Assembly (NCBI RefSeq): GCF_023715725.1
Contig: NZ_JAMBOT010000004.1
Coordinates: 248,001-312,000 of the forward strand
DNA: 64,000 nt
DNA from: Paenibacillus pasadenensis
GTDB lineage: Bacteria; Bacillota; Bacilli; Paenibacillales; Paenibacillaceae
Direction of reading: 5' to 3'
Below are positions 42,924-51,992 of the stretch, piece after piece. Position numbers and translations under genes: made by a program. The notes under the pieces are model-generated. The model worked only from the letters and a program-made list of their open reading frames with translations. It had not been told where the DNA came from and did not search any database. The stretch's first letter is position 1; each line of letters begins with the position of its first letter.

Positions 42924-43067
42924 ATGAATTATGTCAAAGGTCTTGCAGGTGCGAACTACGGACCCGAATGCGGATTAGGCAATGTAGGCGGCGTTTGGAC
43001 TTCCACGGGAGCGATCCTGGTTCTGTTCATTCTGCTCGTCATCATCATCAGCAGCTTCTGCTTCTAA
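42924..43067 (+). CDS. YjcZ-family small sporulation-type protein
   Basis: A 47-residue protein: a short hydrophilic, Gly-rich N-terminus (MNYVKGLAGANYGPECG) and one C-terminal membrane helix (TGAILVLFILLVIIISSFCF). This layout matches the YjcZ/YkvR-like family of tiny proteins made in sporulating Bacillales. AAAGGGG lies upstream of the ATG. A strong terminator follows. Confidence 0.8.
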   Translation: MNYVKGLAGANYGPECGLGNVGGVWTSTGAILVLFILLVIIISSFCF

Positions 43068-43109
43068 AAGATCACCAGCAAGAGCACCCGCTCTCATACA
43101 ACTGCACTT

Positions 43110-43142
43110 AAAGGCTCGCATTTTTGCGGGCCTTCTTTTTTT
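43110..43142 (+). terminator. Intrinsic terminator of the YjcZ-type gene
   Basis: AAGGCtCGCA-TTTT-TGCGgGCCTT stem followed by a run of T residues. Confidence 0.85.
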
Positions 43143-43180
43143 GGTTATACTTATTTTACGAACCGGAAAGGAGCTCCGTT

Positions 43181-43555
43181 ATGAGAAGCGTCATTATCGT
43201 CGAGGGCAAAAACGACCGCAGCCGCCTGCGCAAGGTGCTCCGCGAAGAGGTTAATATTTTGTGCACCTACGGCACGCCGGGAACAGCCCAGCTGGAGATG
43301 CTCCGCAAGCAGGCGGGAGACAGCCAGGTGTTTATTTTTACGGACAATGACTCTTCCGGCAAACGCATCCGCGGCATCCTTCGCGACCAATTCCCGGATG
43401 CGGAGCATATCTATACGCGGCGCGGTTATCCCGGCGTGGAGAAGACGCCGCCGGAATATTTGCTGGAGCAGCTGCAAAAGGCCGGCTTCGAGGAAGAATT
43501 AATCTTCCCGGAAGCCGGCCCTGATCCCCGCTGGAGCAAAGAGGACGGTTTGTAG
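43181..43555 (+). CDS. Toprim-domain protein (primase/RNase M5-like, small)
   Basis: A 124-residue protein consisting of little more than a Toprim domain: the conserved glutamate in IIVEGKNDRSRL and the DxD motif in IFTDNDSSGKRIR. AAAGGAG precedes the ATG at 43181; the upstream frame is unsupported. Stand-alone small Toprim proteins of this type (compare B. subtilis YusF) may process RNA or DNA, but the substrate is not established. Confidence 0.85.
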   Translation: MRSVIIVEGKNDRSRLRKVLREEVNILCTYGTPGTAQLEMLRKQAGDSQVFIFTDNDSSGKRIRGILRDQFPDAEHIYTRRGYPGVEKTPPEYLLEQLQKAGFEEELIFPEAGPDPRWSKEDGL

Positions 43556-43577
43556 AGTCTTATCAACTAACCAGGAG

Positions 43578-45935
43578 CTACGCCCCGTTCATCGCCAAAT
43601 TGCTGCCGCTCTGCATGCTGTTATGCAGCACCTGCTCCGTCTGATACGCAGGCTGCGGCTTGAAGAACAGATACCCTTGAATTTCATCGCAATCATGCTC
43701 CTTGAGGAAGCCGAGCTGGCTTTCTGTCTCTACTCCCTCCGCTACGACGGACAAGCATAAACGCCGGGCAATGAGCAGCATAGCGTGTATGATGGCTTCG
43801 TCTCTTTCATCCATGCCGATTCCGCTGACAAAGGAGCGGTCGATTTTGATCCGGCTCACAGGCAGACTCTTTAAATAGCTGAGCGAGGAGTGCTGCGTGC
43901 CAAAATCGTCGATGGAAAGCAGTATGCCCATATCCCGCAGCTGCTCCAGCGTGCCGAGATTTTCATTTTTCATCGCCATGTTCTCGGTAATTTCAAGCTC
44001 CAGGTAACAAGGGTCCAGGCCCGTTTGCTCCAGCACGCTTCGCACGGTGCCGACGAGATCGGGAGCTGCAAACTGGCGGGCCGACAAATTCACCGCAATT
44101 CTCAGCTTTGGACAGCCCGCATCCTGCCACGCTTTATTCTGAGCGCAGGCGGTGCGGAGCACCCACTCTCCAATTTCTACGATCAGACCCGATTCCTCCG
44201 CAAGCGGAATGAATTGCTGCGGCGATACCGGCCCCAGCTTAGGATGTTTCCAGCGCAGCAGCGCCTCCAGACCGGACAGCTCGCCCGTAGCCGCCTCGAT
44301 CTGCGGCTGATAATAGAGTTCAAATTCTCCGCGCTCCAGCGCCTTGCGAAGGCCGCTGCGCAGCTCCAGCAGCTCCGCCGCCTCCGGCGTCTCCTTGCCG
44401 TCGAACCATTTGTAGTGGTTCTTTCCTTCCTCTTTGGCCTTATACATCGCAGAATCCGCATGAAGCGCCAGTGCGGTGGCGTCCTCCCCATGATCCGGAT
44501 AAAGGGCGATGCCAATGCTGGTCGTCATGTAATATTCCGTACCGCGAATGAAAAACGGCATCCGGAAGCGCTCGACAACGGCCGCCGCCAGCTGCTCCGC
44601 ATCTTCCCGGTCCGTCACCCACGGCACAATAACCGTAAACTCGTCGCCGCCAATCCGGAAATAAGCCGGTTCGTCCTCTGGAACTGGCCCCTGCTCCGCA
44701 TTTAAACGCCCGGTCAGCCTTCTGGCCGACTCCCGCAGCAGCTCGTCACCCCAGCCATGGCCAAACGTATCATTGACCAGCTTGAACTGGTCCAGATCAA
44801 GATACAGAAGCGCGATGCGCGACTCGGACTGGGCAGCGGAGGTAATCGAATTTTTCAAATGCAAATTGAAACAGGACCGGTTGTACAGCCCGGTGAGCGG
44901 ATCATGATAGGCCAAGAAACGCAGCTCGCGCTCCTTGCGCTCCAGCATCCGGTTCTGCTCCCTCAGCTCCTCCTCAATGGCCAGCAGCTCCTCATTGGAC
45001 GCCTCAATTTCTTCATTGGCTTCCTGCAGCTCACGGGTGCGGCGGGAAACCTTCTCTTCCAGCTTCGTTCTGCCTGTCAGCTGAATATAGAGCAGGAATA
45101 GCACGAGTCCCATACAAATCAGACTGATTAGCCGGACTAATAATAGCTTCAACGAAATCGCCCGGTGTTTCTCCGGCTTAATCGCTCCGGCAAGCTCCCA
45201 GTTGCCGTCCGGCACATTTACGATCTCGTTCAGCTCCTGCTGCTGAAACAGCTTCTCATCGCCGAGCAGCACGTGACCATTGAGCCTTAAAGCAACATCA
45301 AACAGATCGCTCTCAAACTCCTTCGAAATTCCGGACAGCAAATCCGGCAAATCAATCACAACGGAGACAAACCCCCAGAACTTCCCGTCGATATATACCG
45401 ACTGCCTGGTGACGATTCCGCTTCCGCCCTGCAGGAGATTAACCGGTCCAAGCATCGTAATCTTCCGCTGCTCCTTCGTCCGCAGCGCGTTCTCCCGAAC
45501 CTCAGAGCGTTTGTCCTTAAACAGGTCGTTGCCAAGCACACCCTCATTGCCTTTATAAGGATAGATAAAGCCGGCGACCCCGCCCGGATAAAGCGAAAGA
45601 TTGCGGACATCCGGCAAAGCCGGCACAAAATGGGCGGCGAATTCATTGAACCTCTGGGAATTCACCACGCCGCTGTCGCGCACCTCGCTTGTAACAAAGG
45701 CGGCGAGGCTTTCGGACAGCAGCAGCCGGCGCTCCACACCGAGCCTTAGCTCATTGGACTTGGAAGCCAGCTGCAGCGATGCGTCTTCGTAAGCCTCATT
45801 CATCAACTGCTGCTTATATAAAGACGTCGTCCATCCAATCAGCAGCGATAGCAGTATAAAAACGCAAACCAGCAGTGACCATAGTGCCAGCTTGTCCTTG
45901 CGATAAGCGATAAAACGATAAAATGCCGTTCTCAT
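43578..45935 (-). CDS. CHASE-GGDEF-EAL cyclic-di-GMP protein
   Basis: A 785-residue protein. A transmembrane helix near residues 18-40, an extracellular CHASE-like sensor to about residue 260, a second helix near 268-288, a coiled coil (EEKVSRRTRELQEANEEIEA), a GGDEF domain with intact RIGGDEF, and an EAL domain with intact LEALLRW, ITENM, SIDDFGT, KIDRSFV and AEGVE. In most EAL domains the loop-6 motif reads DDFGTGYSS; here it is DDFGTQHSS, so both activities look possible but balance is unclear. GGAG precedes the ATG. It likely controls motility or biofilm in response to an extracellular signal. Confidence 0.9.
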   Translation of the reverse strand: MRTAFYRFIAYRKDKLALWSLLVCVFILLSLLIGWTTSLYKQQLMNEAYEDASLQLASKSNELRLGVERRLLLSESLAAFVTSEVRDSGVVNSQRFNEFAAHFVPALPDVRNLSLYPGGVAGFIYPYKGNEGVLGNDLFKDKRSEVRENALRTKEQRKITMLGPVNLLQGGSGIVTRQSVYIDGKFWGFVSVVIDLPDLLSGISKEFESDLFDVALRLNGHVLLGDEKLFQQQELNEIVNVPDGNWELAGAIKPEKHRAISLKLLLVRLISLICMGLVLFLLYIQLTGRTKLEEKVSRRTRELQEANEEIEASNEELLAIEEELREQNRMLERKERELRFLAYHDPLTGLYNRSCFNLHLKNSITSAAQSESRIALLYLDLDQFKLVNDTFGHGWGDELLRESARRLTGRLNAEQGPVPEDEPAYFRIGGDEFTVIVPWVTDREDAEQLAAAVVERFRMPFFIRGTEYYMTTSIGIALYPDHGEDATALALHADSAMYKAKEEGKNHYKWFDGKETPEAAELLELRSGLRKALERGEFELYYQPQIEAATGELSGLEALLRWKHPKLGPVSPQQFIPLAEESGLIVEIGEWVLRTACAQNKAWQDAGCPKLRIAVNLSARQFAAPDLVGTVRSVLEQTGLDPCYLELEITENMAMKNENLGTLEQLRDMGILLSIDDFGTQHSSLSYLKSLPVSRIKIDRSFVSGIGMDERDEAIIHAMLLIARRLCLSVVAEGVETESQLGFLKEHDCDEIQGYLFFKPQPAYQTEQVLHNSMQSGSNLAMNGA

Positions 45936-46059
45936 TTATCCGGACTCCCTCCGGGCTCCGCGCCGCACTGCGGGCAGGCACAAATCATGATGTACTTACC
46001 ATTATCGGCAGCAACTGCCAGCGATCTAATAATGGACGCACATATTTTTTGAAGGAAGC

Positions 46060-46992
46060 TTAAATGCCGAGCAGCGCAATAACGGCCGTTACCGTAACAA
46101 TGCTGAGGACGGTGGACAGCAGCACGGTCTGGGATGAAAATTCCGGCTCGTTGTCGAATTCAACGGCAAGCAGCACGCTGCTGAGCGAGGTTGGCACGGC
46201 GGAGCTGACAATGAGCGCTTTAGCCGCTAGCCCGTCAATGCCGAGCATCCATACCGTCAGCGCGGCAAGGGCTGGTCCGGCAATCAGACGAAGCGACAGC
46301 GAAAGAACGAGATCGAGCTGTCTTTTGCCGCCCAAGCCCCCTTCCCGTTTCATGCTGCCGAGCTGTACGCCTAACGTCAGCAGCGCCGTTCCGATAAAAG
46401 CGTTAGCGACGTAATCGAGAGGCGTAGACAGGTACACCGGAATCGGCATAGCAGCCCAGTTAAGCGCAAAAGCAAGCGGAATGACATAAATGACCGGCTG
46501 GGAAACAATCTGGCGGCGGATCCCGGCAATGCTCGTTTTATGGGCATTAACGCTGTAAATTCCATACGTGTTCGGCAGCAGCGACTGCATCATCATTACC
46601 AGCACCTGGATCGAGAGCGTGAACGGATTCGCGGCAAAAGCAAGCTGGTTTAGCGGTATGCCATAATTAGCGCTATTGTAAAAAAGCACGCTGTTGCGCA
46701 TCGCCGCACGCATTCCTCCTTCATAACCGCGAAGCCGCACGACCAGCTCGAGCAGCGCGTATTGAAGCGCCATGAACACGCCAAAAAACAGCAGCACCTG
46801 TCCGATAAGGGCCACCGGAATATCTGTCGTATAAAGCAGTTTAAAAATGACTGCCGGTGAAAACAAATAAAAGTTCAGCTTAGACAGCGTCCGGATATCC
46901 AGCTCAAAAATCCGCTGTAAAACAACGCCGATGATAATCATGATGCACAATGGAATGATGTTGTTCAGCAAGATTGAACCTAATAATGCCAT
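46060..46992 (-). CDS. AEC-family (auxin efflux carrier-like) transporter
   Basis: A 310-residue protein with about ten helices in two five-helix halves. Typical AEC features are an N-terminal PLCIMIIIGVVLQ, the crossover NSANYGIPLNQLAF and LLTLGVQLG. AAGGAGG precedes the ATG. It probably exports or imports an organic acid such as malate. It is followed by no obvious terminator. Confidence 0.9.
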   Translation of the reverse strand: MALLGSILLNNIIPLCIMIIIGVVLQRIFELDIRTLSKLNFYLFSPAVIFKLLYTTDIPVALIGQVLLFFGVFMALQYALLELVVRLRGYEGGMRAAMRNSVLFYNSANYGIPLNQLAFAANPFTLSIQVLVMMMQSLLPNTYGIYSVNAHKTSIAGIRRQIVSQPVIYVIPLAFALNWAAMPIPVYLSTPLDYVANAFIGTALLTLGVQLGSMKREGGLGGKRQLDLVLSLSLRLIAGPALAALTVWMLGIDGLAAKALIVSSAVPTSLSSVLLAVEFDNEPEFSSQTVLLSTVLSIVTVTAVIALLGI

Positions 46993-47035
46993 TTAAAAGG
47001 CACCTCCTTGAGCGGTTAACGCAGCTGGATGGAAT

Positions 47036-47080
47036 GAAAAAAGCCGGCGATCCCCCGTCTCCCGGCAGGGGGACGGCGGC
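47036..47080 (-). terminator. Terminator of the Sco1-type gene
   Basis: On the minus strand GCCGCCGTCCCCC...GGGGGATCGCCGGC followed by six T residues. Confidence 0.75.
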
Positions 47081-47094
47081 GCAGGCCAGCATGC

Positions 47095-47730
47095 TTAGTC
47101 CAATGCTTTTACCGTTTCAACGATGGAAGCGGCAATTTCATCCGGCGTTTTTTTGGTGTCCATGCCGCCGGTTATGTATTTGCGGATATTGCCTTTTTTG
47201 TCTACAACGGTAATCACGTCATTATGGCTGTAGTTGTTATTCTCGTCTTTAATCAGCATCAGCCCGTAGTCCTTCACCAGCTTCTCGGAAGCGGCGGCGT
47301 TCGGATTGCGCAGGAACTTCCAGCCGGTCGTATCGGCTTGGAACTTGGTGGCAAACGCCTGGATTTTTTCCGGCGTGTCGCGTTCGGGATCAAACGAAAC
47401 GGAAAGGATTTCGGCTTTAGTGCCGAACAGCTTTTCTTCCTTCAGCTTGTCCTGTACCTTGGACAGAATGAACGTGGTTGCCGGGCAAACGTCCGGGCAG
47501 CTTGCCCAATAGAAATAGATCAGGCGCACCTTGCCGTTGGACTCCTCAAGGCTGACCTGTTTGCCGTCCTCGTGAGCGTTCTGAAGCGTAAAATGCGGTG
47601 CCGGCTTGTCGATGGGCAAGTTGACGCTGCTGCTGTTTTCTTGAAGGTTAACGTATAACAGATATAATCCCATAAGGGCGCACAAGGCAAATAGAGCAAT
47701 TTTGAACGCATGTTTGCGAACAAATGACAT
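47095..47730 (-). CDS. Sco1/SenC-type copper chaperone of cytochrome oxidase
   Basis: A 211-residue protein with an N-terminal membrane anchor (AFKIALFALCALMGLYLLYV) and a thioredoxin-like domain carrying the copper motif SCPDVCP and the distal histidine in NNNYSHNDVITVVD. The ATG at 47730 has AAGGAGAG; the frame upstream to 47787 is unsupported. Sco proteins deliver copper to the CuA site of cytochrome c oxidase, which fits with ctaB immediately upstream and ctaA elsewhere in the window. Confidence 0.92.
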   Translation of the reverse strand: MSFVRKHAFKIALFALCALMGLYLLYVNLQENSSSVNLPIDKPAPHFTLQNAHEDGKQVSLEESNGKVRLIYFYWASCPDVCPATTFILSKVQDKLKEEKLFGTKAEILSVSFDPERDTPEKIQAFATKFQADTTGWKFLRNPNAAASEKLVKDYGLMLIKDENNNYSHNDVITVVDKKGNIRKYITGGMDTKKTPDEIAASIVETVKALD

Positions 47731-47851
47731 CGGTATTCTCTCCTTTATTCCATAATTCGTCATGTAAGCGCAAGCAAGCTTGCGCAAACATGAACCCGCT
47801 GCTTAGCGGACAGCGGGGATAACCATACATGCACTTATGATTCTTGAAAAT

Positions 47852-47884
47852 GAAAAGCCTGTCCGGCGCAGCCGAACAGGCTCC
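47852..47884 (-). terminator. Terminator of ctaB
   Basis: AGCCTGTtCGGC...GCCGgACAGGCT stem on the minus strand followed by TTTTC, starting four bases after the ctaB stop. Confidence 0.8.
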
Positions 47885-47887
47885 GGA

Positions 47888-48790
47888 TCAAGGGAACAGG
47901 CTCGTAATCCAGGCCGATGCGTCCGCGTCGCGGCGCGTATCGGCAATCATGAGCAGAAACACAACGAGCAAATAATTCACAGAGATGAGAAAGTTCACTT
48001 TAGCCCACTTCTCTGTTTTTTCCTCCGACTTGGCGCTCATGCCGGTAAGCGTATGTGCAAACCAGACAAGAGTAAGAATGCCGCTGATCCACAGAAACCA
48101 CTGCCCCGTGTAACCATACGTGTACATCAGAATGACGGTCGGAATGAGCAGCAGCACGTACGGAATCATTTGCAGCTTCGTGCGTTTAATTCCTTTCACG
48201 ACCGGAAGCAACGGGTAACCTGCAGCGCGGTACTCCTCGACACGCCGGATGGCCAGCGACCAGAAGTGAGCCGGCTGCCACAGAAACAACAGCGCAAACA
48301 GTATCCAAGCGCCGATATCTACCGTCCCCGTCACCGCGCAATAACCAATAACCGGAGGCATCGCGCCGGATATGCCGCCAATCGAGGTGCTCCAGGTGGA
48401 GCTGCGTTTCAGCCAGATCGTGTAGATGACGATATAGACGAACCAGCCAAGCAGGCCGAGCCAGCCAGCTAAGGAATGGACCATTCCGAACAACAGCCCT
48501 AGTCCGGCAGCGCCAAGCACAAGGCCATAAATCAATACAAAACGCGGGGACAAACGTCCCGTCGGCAGGGCGCGGTTTTTGGTCCGTTCCATGCGCGTAT
48601 CGAGCTCGCGGTCCCAGTAATTATTAACAACGCAGGCCGAAGCCATCGTTAGACAGCTTCCCAGCAGCATCCAAAACAGCAGCAGCCAGTCAATGCTCCA
48701 CTGGGATGCTACCCAAAATCCGCCAAAAGCTGCAAAAGCGTTCATCCGAACGATTCCCGGCTTGGTAAGTGCAATCAGGTCTTTCAGCAC
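47888..48790 (-). CDS. ctaB: Protoheme IX farnesyltransferase (heme O synthase) CtaB
   Basis: A 300-residue UbiA-superfamily membrane enzyme with about nine helices. The first prenyl-diphosphate motif is VVNNYWDRELD with the following RMERTKNRALPTG; the second half has DIGAWILFALLFLWQPAHFW and VEEYRAAGYPLLPV. It adds a farnesyl group to protoheme to form heme O. I chose the GTG at 48790, behind AGGAGG; an ATG 66 bases upstream has no ribosome site. The Sco1-type gene follows after a terminator. Confidence 0.94.
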   Translation of the reverse strand: MLKDLIALTKPGIVRMNAFAAFGGFWVASQWSIDWLLLFWMLLGSCLTMASACVVNNYWDRELDTRMERTKNRALPTGRLSPRFVLIYGLVLGAAGLGLLFGMVHSLAGWLGLLGWFVYIVIYTIWLKRSSTWSTSIGGISGAMPPVIGYCAVTGTVDIGAWILFALLFLWQPAHFWSLAIRRVEEYRAAGYPLLPVVKGIKRTKLQMIPYVLLLIPTVILMYTYGYTGQWFLWISGILTLVWFAHTLTGMSAKSEEKTEKWAKVNFLISVNYLLVVFLLMIADTRRDADASAWITSLFP

Positions 48791-49085
48791 AGTCGTGCGC
48801 CTCCTGTTTTTGGAGCAGCAAAAGCGCATCGCAGCGCTAAGAGCTTCAATAGTCAACGGTACTAATGATACCGAAAATAAAACGTGGTGACAACGCAGCG
48901 GCTCAGTTGTTCATCAATTCGACATGTCCGCGTCCAAGATTTCGACTTTTTTTCATCGGAACCGCTTGTTCGGAAGGCACACCAGCCAATGAGCCGCATA
49001 GATTAGAGATGTGGTCAGGAGCCCAGGCGGGAGGGTATCCGGCTAGTTGTTGCCAGACCCCCGCAGGAGGAGCGTGATTCCAGAG

Positions 49086-49508
49086 ATGGCGGTTATCAAA
49101 ACGAACTCGGAAAACACCAAGCTGCTTGCCCGTTTGTTAAGGGCTGAAGCGGAGGGCGAAGGCGACCTCGGCATGTTAATGGTCGGCAATGTCGGAGTAA
49201 ATCGGATTCGTTCCAATTGCCTCGACTTCAAAAATATCCGGTCCATACCTGATATGGTGTATCAAAGTCCGGGCGGATATGAAGCAGTTCAGAAAAGCTA
49301 TTTTTATCAGAAGGCGCGCGACCGGGAAATCCGGCTTGCCGAACGTGTCATAAACGGCGAACGCCAGCATCCGGCCAGCAACGCATTATGGTTTTTTCGC
49401 CCTTCCGGCAGCTGCCCCGGCACCTGGTACAACCAGGCCAATACGGGCCGCTACAAAGCGCATTGCTTCTTCGCCCCGACGGCGTCTGACTGTCCAAAAG
49501 TGTACTAA
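49086..49508 (+). CDS. cwlJ: Spore cortex-lytic hydrolase CwlJ
   Basis: A 140-residue protein beginning MAVIKTNSENTKLLARLLRA and containing AEGEGDLGMLMVGNVGVNRI and WFFRPSGSCPGTWYNQ, all features of CwlJ (SleB/CwlJ hydrolase 2 family, catalytic Glu in RAEAEGEG). The family N-terminus (MAVxxxxS) supports the ATG at 49086, although the AGGAGG is about 15 bases away; a GTG at 49074 is closer to it. CwlJ sits in the spore coat, is made during sporulation, and breaks the cortex when triggered by Ca-dipicolinate. gerQ follows. Confidence 0.93.
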   Translation: MAVIKTNSENTKLLARLLRAEAEGEGDLGMLMVGNVGVNRIRSNCLDFKNIRSIPDMVYQSPGGYEAVQKSYFYQKARDREIRLAERVINGERQHPASNALWFFRPSGSCPGTWYNQANTGRYKAHCFFAPTASDCPKVY

Positions 49509-49557
49509 CCGGCAAAACATTAACAGCCATTAATATCAGAGAGAGCGGGGAATTACC

Positions 49558-50028
49558 ATGTCCAATACTTATGATTACCGTATGTACGCTCAACAACAAG
49601 CTGCGGCCGCAAATGCCTATCCCGGAATGCCTATGCATTATATGTATGGCGGCGGCATGATGAACGCTGCTCAGACGACGATGCCCCCAGCCGTTCCGAG
49701 CGGCGCAGTTGTCACTCCCCAAGGCGGCACGGTCCAAACGCTGCCCGCTACCGAAGAATCTTATATTGAAAATATTCTTCGTCTAAACCGCGGCAAAATG
49801 GCCACGTTTTACATGACGTACGAAAACAACAAAGAGTGGAACGCTAAAATTTTCCGCGGCGTAATCGAAGCTGCCGGCCGGGATCACATCATTATTAGCG
49901 ATCCCGCTACAGGAATGCGCTACCTGCTGCTTACGCTTAATCTCGATTACGTGACCTTCGACGGCCCGATCAACTATGAATATCCGTTCCAAGGCCAGCT
50001 GATTACGAACACAACTCCGGCTATGTAA
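49558..50028 (+). CDS. gerQ: Spore coat protein GerQ
   Basis: A 156-residue protein. The N-terminal third is rich in Met, Tyr, Gln, Pro and Gly (YAQQQAAAANAYPGMPMHYM), as in coat proteins. The conserved C-terminal domain contains ESYIENILRLNRGKMATFYM and DHIIISDPATGMRYLLL. GerQ is required for CwlJ localisation and is crosslinked by transglutaminase. The cwlJ-gerQ pair is conserved in Bacillales. GAGCGGGG precedes the ATG. Confidence 0.94.
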   Translation: MSNTYDYRMYAQQQAAAANAYPGMPMHYMYGGGMMNAAQTTMPPAVPSGAVVTPQGGTVQTLPATEESYIENILRLNRGKMATFYMTYENNKEWNAKIFRGVIEAAGRDHIIISDPATGMRYLLLTLNLDYVTFDGPINYEYPFQGQLITNTTPAM

Positions 50029-50040
50029 CGTCTAAGCTGG

Positions 50041-50328
50041 CTAAAGCGCCGGTTTGAAGGTCCAGGCGTGGATACGGCCCGGCTCGCCAGCTGTCCAATC
50101 GCCGATCGGCTTCCATGCAGAGCGTCCGTCCAGACGCTCTTCTTGGCGCGCCGCCGCTTCTTCTTCGGAATCCGCTGGCCAAATTTCCACGTACAAGCCA
50201 GGCTGATCCGTTCCTTGAAACAGCTGCACTTCCGGATGCTGCAGCTGAAGCTCGCGAAGCAAGCTGCTGTACTCGGCAAGATGTTCTTCTTTTATTTTGT
50301 ATTCCACCATCAACGCATACCGAGACAT
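50041..50328 (-). CDS. Conserved hypothetical protein, possible dimeric alpha/beta barrel
   Basis: A 95-residue soluble protein starting MSRYALMVEYKIKEEHLAEY, with alternating strands and helices that resemble the NIPSNAP/ABM-like ferredoxin-fold proteins. AGGAGGGGG precedes the ATG. It converges with gerQ. No catalytic motif is visible and I do not recognise a named family. Confidence 0.65.
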   Translation of the reverse strand: MSRYALMVEYKIKEEHLAEYSSLLRELQLQHPEVQLFQGTDQPGLYVEIWPADSEEEAAARQEERLDGRSAWKPIGDWTAGEPGRIHAWTFKPAL

Positions 50329-50489
50329 TTCTACCCCCTCCTAACTCGTCACTTTTCCGCTGTGCGAATACACATTTCCTTATCCTAGCATTTGCTGCGA
50401 AAAGTGTCCAAGCCCCTTCAGGATAGCCCCCGTTCTCAAAGGGAATGCTACCGTCATAAAAACTCGACAAGTTAAGGGAGGGAACTCCG

Positions 50490-51476
50490 CTGGATACTGG
50501 CACACATCTCGTATTCGGCTTTGGCTTAGCCGGTCTCGCAACGGTCGATCCGGCCGTAGCCGCAAGCCCCGCGCTGTTCGGCGCCGTTATGGCCGGTACG
50601 ATTATCGGTTCTCAAGCCCCGGATTTAGACGGGCTCCTAAGGCTGAAGAGCAATGCTCTTTATATACGCAATCATCGGGGAGCCTCCCATTCCCTGCCGG
50701 CTGTTGCGGCATGGACCGTCATTATAACAGCCGCTATCGCTTGGGCCTGGCAAGGCTCGATTCCCTGGACTCATCTGGGCTTTTGGGTGCTGCTTGCCGT
50801 TTCTATCCACGTTTTCAGCGATTGTTTTAACACTTACGGCACACAGGCGGCCCGGCCGATTTCATCCAAATGGATTTCGTGGAATATCATCCACATCTTC
50901 GACCCTTTCCTGTTTGCAAGCCATGTGGCGGCGCTTCTGCTCTGGGCGTTTGAAGCTGCTGCGCCGCAGGTTATATTTCCGGTCCTTTACTCGTTTATCG
51001 TTCTTTATTATGTGTGGCGGACGCTGGAGCACAGAAGAACAGCCCGGTCGCTGCGGGAGCTGGACGAATCGGCGGCAGACGGCGAGCAGTATATTTTAAT
51101 TCCTACACTGACGTACCGCGTCTGGAATGTCGTCAAAAAAATGAAGGACGGAGCATTCCGCATCGGCGACCTCCGCCGGGGAAAGCTGACCTGGAGCAAT
51201 ATCGCCCGCTGCCAGGAGCATCCCGCCATTGATCAATCCAAATTCGACGCCTCCGTTAAAGCATTCCTCTACTTCACCTCCTTTTCTTGTTCCGAGGTTA
51301 CGGAGCATACCTGGGGTTATGAGGTGAGATGGTTTGACGTCAGATACCGCCATCGCAAGCAATACCCCTTTGTCGCCGTTGTCGTAATGGACCGGGATTA
51401 CGTTACGCTGGGCTCCTATGTTGGATGGCTGAGCGACGAACGGCTGCAAAAAAGACTTCGAATGAACACTTATTGA
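50490..51476 (+). CDS. YfhP-like membrane-bound metal-dependent hydrolase, apparent CTG start
   Basis: A 328-residue protein of the YdjM/YfhP family. The N-terminus THLVFGFGL and the later NHRGASHSLPA (His-rich, between membrane helices) are the family's metal-ligand motifs. The conserved N-terminus (DTGTH) requires translation from about 50490, where the only possible start is CTG, seven bases after AAGGGAGGG. No ATG, GTG or TTG lies between the upstream in-frame stop (50457) and that point; the first ATG (50589) would remove the conserved histidine motif. The soluble C-terminal domain follows residue 200. A terminator lies downstream. Confidence 0.82.
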   Translation: MDTGTHLVFGFGLAGLATVDPAVAASPALFGAVMAGTIIGSQAPDLDGLLRLKSNALYIRNHRGASHSLPAVAAWTVIITAAIAWAWQGSIPWTHLGFWVLLAVSIHVFSDCFNTYGTQAARPISSKWISWNIIHIFDPFLFASHVAALLLWAFEAAAPQVIFPVLYSFIVLYYVWRTLEHRRTARSLRELDESAADGEQYILIPTLTYRVWNVVKKMKDGAFRIGDLRRGKLTWSNIARCQEHPAIDQSKFDASVKAFLYFTSFSCSEVTEHTWGYEVRWFDVRYRHRKQYPFVAVVVMDRDYVTLGSYVGWLSDERLQKRLRMNTY

Positions 51477-51500
51477 CTCCGTACAACGGTTGACCGGCAA

Positions 51501-51536
51501 GGCCCCCTTGCCTCACAATAAAGGGGGTCTTTTTTT
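51501..51536 (+). terminator. Intrinsic terminator of the YfhP-like gene
   Basis: CCCCCTT...AAGGGGG stem followed by TCTTTTTTT. Confidence 0.85.
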
Positions 51537-51561
51537 GCGGCTTTATGTACGTTGAATCAGC

Positions 51562-51589
51562 AAAAAGCCCAAGGTTTCCCTTGGGCTTT
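51562..51589 (-). terminator. Terminator of SASP gene 1
   Basis: AAAGCCCAAGG-TTT-CCTTGGGCTTT stem; on the minus strand it is followed by T residues. Confidence 0.8.
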
Positions 51590-51637
51590 CCTGTCTGCGG
51601 CGCCAATTAAGGCGCCGCGACCATCTTGTATCTAAGC

Positions 51638-51859
51638 TTAGCGTTGAGTTCCGGACAGTTGTTGCTCGGCGATTTGCACCAGTTTCTTGGTGATGTAGCC
51701 GCCCAGGGAACCTGCATCGCGAGTAGCTACGTTTCCGTAGTAGCCGTCAGCAGGGATTTGAACGCCCAGGCTTTGTGCCGCTTCGAATTTCATTTGCTCC
51801 AGAGCTTGTTTTGCGCCTGGTACGAGTACTCTGTTGCTTCCGCTGTTGTTGCTTGCCAT
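51638..51859 (-). CDS. Alpha/beta-type small acid-soluble spore protein (SASP) 1
   Basis: A 73-residue SASP with both family signatures: KFEAAQSLGV, containing the GPR protease site region, and the DNA-binding C-terminal segment DAGSLGGYITKKLVQIAEQQ. AAAGGAG precedes the ATG. It binds spore DNA and protects it from damage, and is cleaved during germination. A good sigma-G-type promoter lies 57-85 bases upstream of the start codon. It pairs functionally with the second SASP gene at 55530. Confidence 0.95.
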   Translation of the reverse strand: MASNNSGSNRVLVPGAKQALEQMKFEAAQSLGVQIPADGYYGNVATRDAGSLGGYITKKLVQIAEQQLSGTQR

Positions 51860-51915
51860 TGTGATTTGCTCCTTTCGAAGTTCGCACTGTGTTGTGTGTT
51901 GCAAGCTTGCAAAGT

Positions 51916-51944
51916 TATTATGTTCCGAACGCAAAGTTCTATTC
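51916..51944 (-). promoter_or_regulatory. Sigma-G-type promoter of SASP gene 1
   Basis: On the minus strand GAATA (51940-51944), a 17-base spacer and CATAATA (51916-51922). These fit the forespore sigma-G consensus. Confidence 0.75.
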
Positions 51945-51992
51945 TACGCGATTCAAATTTTTTTCAAATTCATTTCGGGAGGCGCCCGCCTT

